Source: Salminus brasiliensis (lineage: Eukaryota; Chordata; Actinopteri; Characiformes; Bryconidae). From it: a stretch of 64,000 nt of DNA. The stretch spans positions 20,816,027 to 20,880,026 of the forward strand of contig NC_132893.1 in NCBI RefSeq assembly GCF_030463535.1. The letters are read 5' to 3'. Below the pieces are notes generated by a model. That model had not been told where the DNA came from, did not search any database, and saw nothing but the letters and a program-made list of their open reading frames with translations. Below, piece after piece: positions 1-11,843 of this stretch. Position 1 is the first letter of the stretch, and the number at the start of each line of letters is the position of its first letter. The position numbers and the translations under genes were made by a program.

Positions 1-160
1 GTTTAGGTGTAGTAGGTTAAGTTTAGGTTTAGGTTCCGGTAATAAAATCACACTAGTTGCTTTGTAACAATCTCTGTTCAGATTGATTGATTTCTCTGGG
101 TCTGGGTTGCGTCAGTAATCCGTGTATATGTATCAAGGGTGGATTTATATTAAGATGTTA
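1..160 (+). repeat. Tail of an amplicon unit: TTTAGG-like array end and conserved flank
   Basis: The first 45 bases are TTTAGG-like text (TTTAGGTGTAGTAGG) followed by a flank containing TTGCTTTGTAACAATCTCTG. The same join occurs near 23,860, 31,940 and 39,770, and inverted near 15,240-15,395. In the complete units this segment lies upstream of a minus-strand gene copy, so another unit probably continues to the left of the window. That continuation is inference. Confidence 0.8.
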
Positions 161-1975
161 CCACAGCAGTGCTAATATTAAATTTACCTCAGCAGTGCTA
201 ATCATCAATTTACCTCAGCCGTGCTAATATTAAATGTACCTCAGCAGTGCTAATATTAAATGTACCTCAGCAGTGCTAATATTAAATTTACCACAGCAAT
301 GCTAATATTAAATTTACCACAGCAGTGCTAATATTAAATTTACCACAGCAGTGCTAATATTATATTTATCTCAGCAGTGCTAATATTATATTTACCACAG
401 CAGTGCTAATATTATATTTACCACAGCAGTGCTAATATTAAATTTACCACAGCAATGCTAATATTAAATTTACCACAGCAGTGCTAATATTAAATTTACC
501 ACAGCAGTGCTAATATTATATTTATCTCAGCAGTGCTAATATTATATTTACCTCAGCAGTGCTAATATTATATTTACCACAGCAGTGCTGATATTAAATT
601 TACCTCAGCAGTGCTGATATTAAATTTACCTCAGCAGTGCTGATATTATATTTACCACAGCAGTGCTGATATTAAATTTACCACAGCAATGCTGATATTA
701 AATTTACCACAGCAATGCTGATATTAAATTTACCACAGCAATGCTGATATTAAATTTACCACAGCAATGCTGATATTAAATTTACCTCAGCAGTGCTAAT
801 ATTATATTTATCTCAGCAGTGCTAATACTAAATTTACCACAGCAGTGCTAATATTAAATTTACCAGAGCAATGCTAATATTAAATTTACCAGAGCAATGC
901 TAATATTAAATTTACCACAGCAATGCTAATATTATATTTATCTCAGCAGAGCTAATATTAAATCTACCTCAGCAGAGCTAATATTATATCTACCTCAGCA
1001 GAGCTAATATTATATTTATCTCAGCAGTGCTAATATTAAATTTACCACAGCAGTGCTAATATTAAATTTACCTCAGCAGTGCTAATATTATATTTACCTC
1101 AGCAGTGCTAATATTAAATTTACCACAGCAGAGCTAATATTAAATTTACCTCAGCAGTGCTAATATTAAATTTACCACAGCAGTGCTAATATTAAATTTA
1201 CCACAGCAGTGCTAATATTAAATTTACCTCAGCAGTGCTAATATTAAATTTACCTCAGCAGAGCTAATATTAAATTTATCTCAGCAGAGCTAATATTAAA
1301 TTTACCACAGCAGTGCTAATATTATATTTACCTCAGCAGTGCTAATATTATATTTACCTCAGCAGTGCTAATATTAAATTTACCTCAGCAGAGCTAATAT
1401 TAAATTTACCTCAGCAGAGCTAATATTAAATTTACCACAGCAGTGCTAATATTATATTTACCTCAGCAGTGCTAATATTAAATTTACCTCAGCAGAGCTA
1501 ATATTAAATTTACCTCAGCAGTGCTAATATTAAATTTACCTCAGCAGAGCTAATATTAAATGTACCTCAGCAGAGCTAATATTAAATGTATCTCAGAAGT
1601 GCTAATATTAAATGTACCTCAGCAGAGCTAATATTAAATGTACCTCAGCAGTGCTAATATTAAATTTACCTCAGCAGAGCTAATATTAAATTTACCTCAG
1701 CAGAGCTAATATTAAATCTACCTCAGCAGTGCTAATATTATATTTACCTCAGCAGAGCTAATATTAAATGTACCTCAGCAGTGCTAATATTAAATGTACC
1801 TCAGCAGTGCTAATATTAAATTTACCACAGCAGTGCTAATATTAAATGTACCTCAGCAGAGCTAATATTAAATTTACCTCAGCAGAGCTAATATTAAATT
1901 TACCACAGCAGTGCTAATATTATATTTACCTCAGCAGAGCTAATATTAAATTTACCTCAGCAGAGCTAATCTGGT
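161..1975 (+). repeat. 26-bp minisatellite array, left (about 70 units)
   Basis: Head-to-tail 26-bp units with core CTAATATTAAATTTACCTCA followed by GCAGTG or GCAGAG. Variants alternate between CAGTGC/CAGAGC, CCTCAG/CCACAG/TCTCAG and AAATTT/ATATTT. Units around 585-780 share a TGCTGATATT variant, a local higher-order block. The same unit occurs at 12,345-14,765 (inverted), 24,776-25,055, 32,860-33,160 and 40,660-41,590. No coding potential. Confidence 0.97.
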
Positions 1976-2217
1976 CATACATTTACCTCAGAGGTTTGTA
2001 GGAGATTTTTATTTCTCATAAAATCCTTCCTTATGTTTTATTATTTCAGTAATCTTTCTCTGATCTATATTATTTTTGCCCAATTTTTGTTGGGGCTCTG
2101 TGTCTGAGGTGATCTCAGCAGTGTTGCCAAATCACCGACTTTTCAGACCCCTCTAACTGAACAACTATCCTCAAATCTAGCGACTGTTTTCTGGTGTTAT
2201 TGGAGCCTTTTGGAGAC
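1976..2217. repeat. Inverted-arm flank, left copy
   Basis: This stretch is the near-perfect reverse complement of about 49,685-49,915, for example GATCTCAGCAGTGTTGCC against the inverted copy near 49,770-49,790. It marks the outer part of the left arm of the large inverted duplication. Homology with the right arm stops at about 2,217, where an arm-specific block begins. No gene seen. Confidence 0.85.
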
Positions 2218-2989
2218 TCGGAGGTGAACACACCTCCTCTTCAGTTACTGTCCTCAGCAGAGGGCGCTGCCGTGAGCCCGTCCCACAGCACTCCCAGTGC
2301 TCAGTCTCCCAGTCAGAGCAGACCCACACCGCTCCACGGACACACTGCAAATGAACTGCGCATGCCCAGATCCGCCGCTGACCCCGCCCCCTATTTCCAG
2401 AGCGGGATGTAGATAGAAATGAGTCTTCAGAGAGACTCGAAAATAAACCCCTGCATTTAACTCACACAGTCTCAGTCCCTCACTCACCTCAGACTAACAC
2501 AGCAGTACACACACTGCATCTCCCACAACGGTATTCCTCTACATTCAGTATTACTATACATCTTCTTTCTGCTCTTTAAAAACTGTAAAGACTTTCCTCA
2601 TGAAAAACTAAAGCGTGCCGACCTGCTAAAATGACCCACAAAATGGACAAAACATGGTCAGAAATGACCCTCCACCTCCATTCACTTCCTCACCACGAAG
2701 CAGTTGGACCGACAGGTCAGCAGCACTTCCTGTGTTTTTACCTGCCCTTTCCGTCTGGTTCTCCGTTTGTAAAACTGTTTCGGGCTGGTAAAAGTGTTTC
2801 ACAGCTTGTAAATGTGTTTTATTTTATTCTACTTTTGTTTTGGTCTTTTCTCAGACACCGTAGGAAGGCGTTCAGTGTAAAGCTGGTCCTGTTTGATCCA
2901 GATCATTTAGCTCTTCTAAATAAGCGCTCTGTTCATATATTAGAAATCACAGGTTTCTGGTCAAACCTACGAGCCTGGGTTCATTTTTC
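2218..2989. other. Left-arm-specific block, 5' part (unclassified)
   Basis: Present in the left arm and absent from the corresponding place in the right arm. About 2,225-2,420 is GC- and CpG-richer than its surroundings. About 2,866-2,960 resembles 11,141-11,250 and its inverted copy near 43,495-43,620 (GGCGTTCAGTG, CAGATCATTTAGCTC, AAGCGCTCTG), so the block includes a rearranged piece of another amplicon module. Short open frames here have no recognisable domain. Confidence 0.6.
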
Positions 2990-3899
2990 AGACAGAGCTC
3001 AACAGACCTTTATCTCAGTCACTGCGTCCTCACGACCGGCTCCGAGTACACAGAGCTACACAGAGCTCTTTCTCACCTGGAGAAGCCCGGCAGCACTGTG
3101 AGGATCACCTTCTTCGATTTCTCCAGTGCTTTTAACACCATACAGCCAGGGCTTCTAAAGGACAAGTTGGGACATTGTGGAGTGGACAGTCACCTGTCAA
3201 ACTGGATACTGGACTACCTCACCAACCGACCCCAGTATGTGAGGGCACGGGACTGTGTCTCTGACTTGGTGGTCAGCAGCACAGGAGCCCCTCAAGGAAC
3301 GGTCTTGGCACCGTTCCTCTTCACCCTGTACACTGCTGACTTCATGTACAGCTCACCGATCTGTCACCTCCAGAAGTTCTCTGATGACTCAGCGATCGTC
3401 TGCCTCATATCCAATGAGGAGGACAGCGAGTACAGAGAACTTATTCAGGACTTTGTGGACTGGTGTCTGCAGAACCACCTTCAGATAAACGCTGGAAAGA
3501 CCAAAGAACTGGTGGTGGATTTCCGCAGGTGCAGACACCCTCCTCCATCAGTGAACATCCAGGGTATGAACATCGAGAGTGTGGACTCTTATAAATACCT
3601 GGGTGTTCATCTGAACAACAAACTGGACTGGTCACTGCTGCACTCTACAAGAAAGACCAGAGCAGACTCTACCTGCTGAGGAGATTGAGGTCCTTTGCAG
3701 TGCAGGGAGCACTCCTGAGGACCCCCCCCATAACAATATTGTTATTGCTTTTTTAATTCTTATTTATATTGTGTATATAGTGTAAATTATTTATCTAAAT
3801 TTTTGTAACTGAGTGTCTTGCTATCCCTTTCTGCTGTTACACTGGGAATTTCCCCACTGCGGGACTAATAAAGGATTATCTTATCTTATCTTATCTTAG
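2990..3899 (+). mobile_element. Rex1-like non-LTR retrotransposon fragment, 5'-truncated
   Basis: An open frame at 3,098-3,679 (193 aa) encodes part of a reverse transcriptase. It starts within the FFDFSSAFNTI motif (RT block A), has STGAPQGTVLAP (block B, residues about 61-72) and FSDDSAIV (block C, residues about 94-101, an FSDD form of YxDD), then the YKYLGVHL motif. The frame breaks at 3,679, short of the usual C-terminus. The 3' end near 3,850-3,899 reads GGGACTAATAAAGGATTA then TCTTA repeats, the kind of tail found on fish Rex1/Babar elements. It is a dead copy, found only in the left arm. The exact 5' edge is uncertain. Confidence 0.85.
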
Positions 3900-4490
3900 T
3901 AGAAGCCTTACCGATCTTCTACCTGCCCCGTTCAGCAGAGCGCTCACCGCTTCTTTACCCTCCCCCAAAAACCTCCACTGGGCTTCAGCACAGACAACAG
4001 GAGGACAGTCCACATGTCTGGAAGTCTCTTACCGCTGCACGGAGCTCCGCTGTGAGCGCCTTCAGGAGAGCGAGCAGCGTTCAGGCGGCGGAGTGTAGGA
4101 GTCCGCCTGTGAGGAGTTTAGCACAGCAGAGAAGGAGCAGAGCGTTTCTACAAGTTCCCCCCACATCACATCTCTGAATGGACAGACTGAAGACCAGCAC
4201 TCACTGACCTTCATCCTGGAGGAGAAACAGTCCGGCAGGGTGAACTCCTCCCACTCCGTCCATGTAAACATTAGCAGCATTAGCGCGTCCTGAACTCCAC
4301 AACCAGCAAAGAGACACAGCCTCGTATCTCCACATTACTCTACTCACCAAGACCCGCAGCTGAGTCTGTTTCTCAAACCCTCGCTGAAACAGTTTGAATG
4401 GATGCTGAATGAATTAGTGATTTCAGTAAATCTGTCCCACCGTCCAGCTCTGTCTGTTTCCTCTCCTTTTACCGGTGACCTCCTTAAAAA
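3900..4490. other. Left-arm-specific block, 3' part (unclassified)
   Basis: Sequence between the Rex1 tail and the point (about 4,490) where homology with the right arm resumes. About 4,020-4,160 is GC-rich. No intact frame or known domain is recognised. It may belong to a larger insertion that already carried the Rex1 copy. Confidence 0.5.
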
Positions 4491-6170
4491 ATATGTAATT
4501 ATATTTGCATTTTTATAATAGTGTTTTTACTGTATTTGTGTTTGTTTTGTATTCTAATAATAAACAGTTTTTACTGTATTTGTGTTTATTTGCAGTTATT
4601 CTAGCAACATTTGGTTTTTAGAAAGACAGACTGTAAAAGTACTTTATTTAATTAAGGAAAAGTTTCATTACTGTCATGTTTTAAAGTTTCAGGTTATTGT
4701 AAATATTTTATTAGGTTAGATACCAGATAAAGAATCATATCGAATCTTTTCAGATTTGTTATTTTATATAAATTCACATTTATTTTATTAAACCAGAAAC
4801 TTTTTAATGTACAAATGTTTTCATAAAATTGCAGCATTATGTAAACATTATGTAAAAATCAAAACATTAAGAAAATGTTTTTTAAACCAAATATTTTGGT
4901 GTACAAATAAAGTTTTTCTAATGTTGCAGCAATGTTGTAGGAATCTTTATTAACGTTATGGAAAAACATTCTCAGAACATCCAGAAAATTCTTAGAACGT
5001 TCATGAAACGTTTTGATAACCTAAACATAAGGTCCTCATAACATTGCAGCAACGTTACCAGAACGTTTAAAAAAAACGTTACCTAAAAAATGTTTCCAAA
5101 ACATTTGACAGACTGACATTCTAAGAAACTTAAAAACCACTCTACTGACCAAAAACTGTAAGGTGGCAGGACACAGAATGTTGAGAGAATGTTTAACAAT
5201 GTTTATAAAAGTATCTGTGTTGTTTTCCTCAGTGAAGAACAACAAACACAAAGACGAGGAAAATCTCCCTCAGAGCTGGAGGAAGAAACCCAGAAGGAAC
5301 TGATCCTCCTTTGATCAGAACTACTCATAAATTATTGATAAAAAGTACCACCAAGACTGTTCTTCTGCTCAGGTGTGCTGATATAATCATAATATAATAA
5401 TTAATATAATCAGAGCAGTCTGATATATAGCGTAATAATAAAAGTAAATTAATAATAATAGTAGCAGATGGTTAGAGTCCATGTAAACTTCAACATAGTC
5501 AATAGGCTGTAGAGGGGGAGCAGGAGAGCCCAGTGGTCAGTCTGGTGGGTGGGCAGCTGGTCTGATGCAAGGAGCAGGGCAGCCCAGCAGTCAGTCTGTG
5601 GTCTGAAGAGTTTCTTTTTAGTGAAGTTTATTGTAAAGATGCTTCAAACTAACTTTACAGGGCAGTGGGCTGGAACTACTGTTCACATCTTCAGAGATTA
5701 CACAGTATTTCTTCTACAGCGTTGAAGTTTTCGTTTCATTTATTATGAATATGTTACTCTTGTGTTTAAATGTTTTAAAACTGATCAAAATGAGAGTTTA
5801 TATCAGCCTGAAAAAGAATAGAGCATTTTGGTAGAACATCCTGAATGATTTTTCGTCAATCCTGCTTTTGAAAATACTGGATATGTCCTATTCTTACAAT
5901 ATTATATTTCTTACAAATGAGGAATTCCTTAAGTTTGATAGATTCTGTGTAAGTTCTAAAAGCAGAAAATCTAAACCTAAACCTTAACTAATGTGAGTTT
6001 ATTCCTCAGAGCTCAGGCTAAAGAGTGAGGCTAAAGATCTAGGTTTTACTTTAAGTAGAAGAAAGAAACATCCAGAACACATCAGTAATTCAGAACAGCT
6101 CTTCATTCATGCTGAAAGACAAACACCAAAACTCCAGTTCACTCCTCCAGATCACTCCCCAATATAACTC
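4491..6170. repeat. AACGTT-rich and AT-rich amplicon module (copy A)
   Basis: Shared with 17,362-18,740, 25,086-26,450 and 33,190-34,550, and inverted with 48,600-49,680. About 4,920-5,110 contains many AACGTT/AACATT words (ACGTTACCAGAACGTT near 5,051), a pattern of a low-complexity fish repeat. About 5,250-5,320 carries CTCCCTCAGAGCTGGAGGAA, repeated in diverged form near 7,467-7,500. No gene is supported. Confidence 0.75.
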
Positions 6171-7320
6171 CTTCATCCTACACCTCATCATCTTCATCTA
6201 CTTATCCTCTTAATCCAGTTTGGGGCCACAGTGGCATTAGGCCAAGCACAGAATCCCAGGCATGCCTGTCACCAGCAGGTTCAACCAGCTCTTACTGGGG
6301 GATCCCGAGGCATTCCCAGGACAGCTGTGAGATATAATCTCTCCAGTGGATTCTGGGTCTTCCTCTGGGTTTCCTCCCAGTAGGGTGTGGCCAGTACACC
6401 TTGAACTGGGGGAGGTGACTGGAGGGCATCATTGTCAGATGCCCAAACCACTTCAACTGGCTCCCATCAACTCGAAGGAGCATTAGCTCTACTCTGAGCC
6501 TCTGCCGGAAAACAGGTCTCCTCACTCTGTCACAAAGAGTGAGTGGGACACCACCATGGACTCAGACTTGGAGGTGCTGATTCTCATACTGACCGCTTTA
6601 CACTAAGCTGAAAACCGCTCAAGTGCTTGATGAAAGCCCCTGCACATAGAAGCCAGCAGGACAACGTCATCCGCATACAACAGAGACGTAACCTCCAGGC
6701 CCCACCTGCCAGAAGCCCTCCTGTCTTTGGCTATGACTTGTCCTGTTTATGAATATCAGAAACAGGAGTGGACACAAGGCACAGCACTGACTGAGTCCAT
6801 CAGCAACACTGAACAAGCTTGACCTAGTGCTGAGAGTACAGACACAGCTCAGCTCACAGAGAGTACAGGGACTGCACAGCTCGCATCTGCGACTACAGCA
6901 CCCCATACACCTGGAGCACTTCCCACAAGATGTCTCTGGGAACATGGTCGAAAGCCTTCTCCAAGTCCACAAAACACATGAAAACTGGAGTGGCAGATTT
7001 CCATGCCCCCCTCAACTATCTGAGAGAGAGTGACGAGCTGATCCACCGTTCCACGGCCAGCATGGAATCTGCATTGTGCCTCCTGAATCTGAGGTTGCAG
7101 ATGCAATCTCTGTTGCATTACCCTGGAATAGGCTTTCCCGAGGAGGCTCAGAAGTGTGATGCCTTGATAGTTTGCACACACTCTCTGGCTCACTTACACC
7201 GGTTTGCCAGTCCAGAGGCACTGTCTCTGAGGTCCATGCAACATTGCAGGAGCATCTCAACCAAGACAGTCCCTATGACAGAGCCTATGACAACACCAGG
7301 CTAATCACATCCAATCTGAG
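6171..7320 (-). mobile_element. Decayed LINE, 3' half (copy A)
   Basis: The minus strand encodes, in shifted frames, pieces of a non-LTR reverse transcriptase: ANYQGITLLSLLGKAYS, then GRGTVDQLVTLSQIVEG, then CFVDLEKAFDHVP (block A), YADD in another frame near 6,670-6,690, and near 6,300-6,450 the C-terminal WFGHLTMMPS and GRKPRGRPRIHWRDYISQLS motifs. These motifs are typical of an abundant fish LINE; the clade (I/Nimb-like or other) is not certain. Frameshifts and stops show it is dead. The 5' end is truncated near 7,320 and the element lies just downstream of gene copy A, in the same orientation. Confidence 0.85.
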
Positions 7321-7607
7321 TTGTCAGAATATTTTCCAGAACCACCTTGCAACCTGCCAGTACCCATCAGCGAAATCCGGAAATACCCTGAGCCAGCCAA
7401 ACTTGGAAAAAGAAATTATACCACTACCTGTAACCCCAAGTGAGCAAGCCAAAGGCGACAGTGGCAAGGAAAAACTCCCTCAAAGCTGGAGGAAGAAACC
7501 TTGGGAGGAATCAAGACTCACAAGAGGGACCCATCCTCCTCTGGTCAGTAGTTAAATGGTATAAAGTTATAAGTAGTTTGAAGAAAACCTGAAGCCATGA
7601 TGCACGT
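7321..7607. repeat. 3'-flank module with CTCCCTCAAAGCTGG motif (copy A)
   Basis: Lies between the LINE and the last exon of gene A and is conserved in all five units. It contains GGAAAAACTCCCTCAAAGCT and GGGACCCATCCTCCTCTGGT, words recalled as common in many fish repeats. The open frames across it are not supported as genes because they run out into the antisense of the LINE. Confidence 0.6.
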
Positions 7608-10250
7608 CTATAAAGGGTGAACCCTGTTCGTCTTCTTCAGGATCTGTTGGAGGTACAAAATGCTAAAGTTAGTCAAACTGAAACATTTCTGAGAGATATT
7701 TCAAGTATAAAATTTTGGCCCATTATGTTCCCTCAACACTCGACTCACATACCTTAAACTGAGGGCATCTCAGCCTCCATGTTCTCCTTGTGGGCTGTGG
7801 ATCAACAGGCCCTTCCTCCAGAACCGGCTCAGAGAGAAGGACATCTGGAGATGCATCACTCTGTCTCTGCTCAGAAGACGAACATGCAGGAGCGTCTGCA
7901 GAAGCAGCAGAGTGACGAACACCTTGCTGGGAAGAAAAGGAGCAGTCAGCCACTACAGAGTTACGTCTGAAGAACTTCTTCATCCTTCTCCGAAGTGTCC
8001 GGCAGGCTCTTTTAACTGCAGCACCAAGTCGACTACAGCAGAAGCAGCCGTACTCCTCCCCTACAACCTCTACACTTTGGCAAGTTACACTTGCACCACT
8101 ACTGCTGCCGTCTTCTGGCTCAGGCATCACTGCCTCTTCCTCTCTCAGCTGTTGGGCACTGCAGAATGCTGACTCTTCTTCAGGGGTAGAAGGTCCCACA
8201 ACATCTACCTCATTCCCCAAAGAAGATGAAGAGTGATACTCTTCAGGGGTAGAACATGGCGCTCTGTGTCCCTCATTGCTCTGAGAGGAAGACGACTGAG
8301 AGTCTTCCTCATTGCTCAGCTGGTGTGGGTTAATGATGACAGCTTGTGGATAAGCCACAGCTGGTTGATTCCAAAACCTGTACAGAAGCAATGTGGAAAA
8401 TGAGTCATCTTTGATTTGTTATTCATTGTTAGTGAACTAAAACTGTAGGTTATCAGATTCCTCATTTACAGAACAGCTCTTTACTCTGAGTGACCTTTAA
8501 TACTGCATTATATGTACAATACATCATGTGTGTATCCTTACTGCCAGTGTTGCCAGACTGACTGTTTTAACTGAGGTAGCCGAGGTACAACACATGGGAC
8601 AAATATAGCACTTCTTAAATCCTACAACAAAGGTCTGATATCACGGAGTCAATGTTTCCTGAAGGACAATCACTCTGCTACTAACTTCACATCCTACAAA
8701 TTAGACTGAAAAATAATCCAGGGTGTAATCCTGAATCCTACCATATTCCAGGGCTGCCTTCTTCAGAATCCCCACAGCCATAGACAAACATCTGTATACT
8801 GGGTGGACTTCCCTGTGCCTGACGTGAGAGAGGAAAGGATCATATATAAGTTCACATGTTAAACCTTAAACCTCAACTGTCTTATTTTAACTGGTGGGGG
8901 AAGCAGGCATTGGTTGCTATAACTACAACACAAATACAGCCATTTTATTAACTATCCAATCCCACCAGTGAACCTACACGTATCTACATGAGTTTTAAAT
9001 GTTGATGATGGTAAAAAAGTTACAAATCTGAACGAATACAGTTTTCTTTAGGGACTATTTTTTGTCGTACAACACCCTGCAGCATGTATCCCATTTTAAT
9101 GATATGCAGTATTAAGAACAGGTTTTAGACCCAGAATCTTCTCAGAACTCTGGTAAAACAGTGTCTCAGGTATGAAGCAGTGTATTCATAAACATTTGGT
9201 GTAATAACTTTCTGTGAAGGAGCTTTGAGAGGTTAAGACTTCTGGTTCCATTCACCACCACGGTGAACAAATCTGACTGGTGGGTTTCACACCAAACCCA
9301 CTCTGACTGACTCTGTTCACATCTTAACTGATAATTATGCAGAAATCTACAGTAATTGTAGTAATTATCTATCATGCTTGAAGAAATGGCTGTGTTATAA
9401 GGTGTGTTGTAAGACTTACGGTTCTCCTCTGACTCTGGTTTCTTTGCCTGAAATAAAAAAGAATATTTAATTATGTTAATTTAGTTAATTAGTTTTTCCA
9501 CTGTTTCAGTAAATTAACATATACAATATGTAAATAAATAATCAATAAATAATCATACAGAAGGATTGCTTCGCTCAGCTGTTTCGCCAATTCTTCATTG
9601 GGGTCATTCTGGAAGGAGCAAGTGCCACCGGACGTGGATGGGCCGTCCAAGGTTGGGTCCTCCTCTTCTTTCTCCACTGCCTCTTCATCTGTCTCAGCAG
9701 TGTGGAGCTGCTGCTGCTGCCTGCCCTCACTGCTGTCCTCACACTCTTCCTCTAGAGATCCAAACACAGTCAACACACATTATTTCATTACCACACCAGG
9801 TAGTATGTGGACACCCCCTCTAATTACAATCCCTTTATTAACAGGTGGGTTGTATTGAATTTAGTGTAGCATTGCGCTCAACACCACTATTCCACACACA
9901 TTGCTGACAGAGCTTTTGGTGCTTTTTAACTAAGTAGCTAAAGACAATGACTTTAAAGAAGATACAGGCTGAAAGTGGAAACCAGTGAAGTTGTTATAAC
10001 TTGCACTGTCTAGTACCTTCAGTACAGTCAACCTAACCCTATATATTTAACAATGCTTACAGTTGCTTCACTTTTGGCCATGTAATGTTCTCTATGAGAA
10101 CATAGTGTCTGTACAGCCTGATCCATGAAGATCACACTTACCTTCTGATGAGGAGTCCTCATAGGAGAACTGGTAATCAGACTCCACATCATTGGTCTCC
10201 TCTGGAGAGCTTTCAGGCTCAGGACGACAGGAATCGTCCCTCTCACTCAT
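7608..10250 (-). CDS. Uncharacterised acidic Ser-rich protein, amplicon gene copy A (6 exons, 355 aa)
   Basis: I do not recognise this family. On minus, exons are 10,250-10,142, 9,751-9,559, 9,447-9,420, 8,818-8,742, 8,377-7,753 and 7,643-7,608. All introns are GT-AG, and phases 1, 2, 0, 2, 0 join into one 355-codon frame ending in TAG. The start is the first ATG (MSERDDSCRPEPES) after a TATA/CRE/CCAAT promoter. Exons 1-2 are acidic with a short Gln run. Exon 3 is basic (QRNQSQRRT). Exon 4 holds a GDSEEGSPGIW stretch. Exon 5 is Ser/Glu-rich with one copy of a 21-residue unit (EEYHSSSSLGNEVDVVG), then a Cys/Arg/Lys segment (CFCCSRLGAAVKRACRTLRR) at residues about 246-274. The last exon adds ILKKTNRVHPL or a near variant. 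There is no signal peptide and no evident membrane segment. The open frame across six exons argues for a functional gene; expression is unknown. Confidence 0.75.
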
Positions 10251-10460
10251 TATAGTGTTGATTAAAATACAGTAGAACCTGTCTATCGGTTCTAGATATA
10301 ATGGATCTAGAGTTTTAGCCTAAAAGCATGAACATCAGTGTGAACATAGGAAAGTCTCACGAGCTGCTGAATCCTGACTGAGACGATCAGACAGAACCTG
10401 CCTTCTTATAGGAGTTAACATTCCATGACGTCACAATGGAGCAACTGACCAATCAGGTCA
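10251..10460 (-). promoter_or_regulatory. Promoter of copy A: CCAAT, CRE, TATA
   Basis: Reading toward the gene on minus: a CCAAT element (CCAAT on plus at 10,449-10,453), a perfect CRE palindrome TGACGTCA at 10,426-10,433, and TATAAG (CTTATA on plus, 10,405-10,410). The order and spacing suit an RNA polymerase II core promoter with about 125 nt of 5' leader before the ATG at 10,250. All five copies keep this arrangement. Function is inferred from motifs. Confidence 0.7.
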
Positions 10461-10639
10461 GTTTTACATCCCACGCTACAGAGCTATGAGGAGCAGAGCT
10501 GTGTCTCCTTCGGCTTTATTGACTGTATAGGACTGGATGAACACATAGGGCTGTGGAACAGTACTGCCCCCCTCTGGAGGTTCTCTGTTACTGCAGATTT
10601 GTACACTGCTACTGCAAACATCCTGACATAGATTGAGTA

Positions 10640-10640
<1 letters not shown>

Positions 10641-10701
<61 letters not shown>
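10641..10701. repeat. (TA)n microsatellite
   Basis: About 30 perfect TA units. A much shorter TA run sits at the matching place in the right arm (about 44,051-44,072), so the two arms differ in length here. Confidence 0.97.
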
Positions 10702-10704
<3 letters not shown>

Positions 10705-11579
10705 GTCTATTCTACAATATTATTTTTTAAAATATAATGGCTCAAAATCACTCCTCTACCAGTGGTTTGCACAGAGATTTTCGTCCTCTCTGCACGGTTT
10801 TACCCATCAGTGTGGACCAGCTTTTACTGTGTTCCGCTTACACACTTCTACAGGCATGAAGCCGCGCAGCTCCGCGAGCACTGCTCTCTATAGTACTCAG
10901 TGTAACCTTCACACTGACAGCAGCTGTACCGCCTATAACCAATAAACCAAGAACAGCGACAACAAAGACAGCTGTAGTTTAGTAGTTCAGTGCTGGAATA
11001 AACAAATGGATGTATTTGTTCTTTAAAAATGCTCCTTTTCCCCAAAACAAATCCTCAGTTTGATTCTGAAAAATGACTGAAGAGAAGTTTTCTACACTCA
11101 TCGGTCCTGAATATCATGACTGCACCTGATCTGAGCGGGAAGGCGTTCAGTGCAGACAGTGCGGTGTAAAGCTGGTCCTGCTGGATTCAGATCATTTAGC
11201 TCCTTCTGAATAAGCGCTCTGCTCAAATCACAGAAATGACCGGTTTCTGCTAGAACCTGAAAGCCATGTTTCAACACGGGTTTGAGGGAGATTTTCTTGG
11301 CGTGTTTGTGGCCAGTACTTATCCAAGCTAGTGCTAGCTAGCGAGCTCGGTCAGTGCTTGTCTAGTTTGAGCTGATTAGGCTCTTGTTTGCTTTAAATAA
11401 TTCTGAGGTGTTTCTGGTAAAACCTGAAAGTCATGCTTCAAGACCTTTTAGTAAAGAGTGGACAGGAGGAGGAGGCTTGAGCAGAGGAGCAGTCTCACCC
11501 CACATAGCAGTCTTTTGATTACATTTAATTAATTTAATAATTTAATGTAATTTATGATACAAATATATAATGTGGGTCT
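10702..11579. repeat. Upstream arm module (left)
   Basis: Found in reverse complement at about 43,390-44,050 in the right arm, with matching words such as GGTTTGCACAGAGATTTTCG. Units B-D instead go from the promoter to the TTTAGG-like array, though a small piece of this module (GGACGAAAATCTCTGTGCAA) recurs near 24,293, 32,370 and 40,200. No gene recognised. Confidence 0.75.
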
Positions 11580-11843
11580 ACTACTGAGGTAAATTCATGA
11601 TTAGCACTGATGATGTAAATTTAATATTAGCTCTGCTTAGATAAATTTAATATTAGCTCTGCTGAGGTAAATTTAATATTAGCTCTGCTGAGATAAATTA
11701 AATTTTAGCACTGCGGAGGTAAATGTATGATTATCACTGTTGAGGTAGATTTATGATTAGCTCTGCTGAGGTAAATTAGTGATTAGCACGGCTATTAATG
11801 TATGATTAGTTCTGCTGAGGACGATTTTATATTAGCACTGTTG
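11580..11843 (-). repeat. Degenerate 26-bp minisatellite remnant
   Basis: About ten diverged copies of the 26-bp unit on minus, with TATGATTAGC variants. They are separated from the main inverted array by the element at 11,844-12,302, which therefore probably inserted into the minisatellite. Confidence 0.85.

Noticed and set aside
161-1975. Minisatellite unit contains TAATATTA, like the nick site of rolling-circle replicons
   Set aside because: The full TAATATTAC nonanucleotide and a stem-loop are not present (the unit reads TAATATTAAA), and no Rep-like gene is nearby. The resemblance is chance in AT-rich DNA.
7172-7555. Open frames on plus across the LINE and 3' flank, repeated in all units (127-138 aa)
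   Set aside because: They are antisense to RT-coding LINE sequence and run across the repeat junction. Their repetition only reflects duplication of the unit.
9566-9858. Plus-strand frames rich in Ser/Cys/Leu opposite exon 2
   Set aside because: They are the antisense of the acidic exon 2, whose splice sites and phases are conserved on minus.
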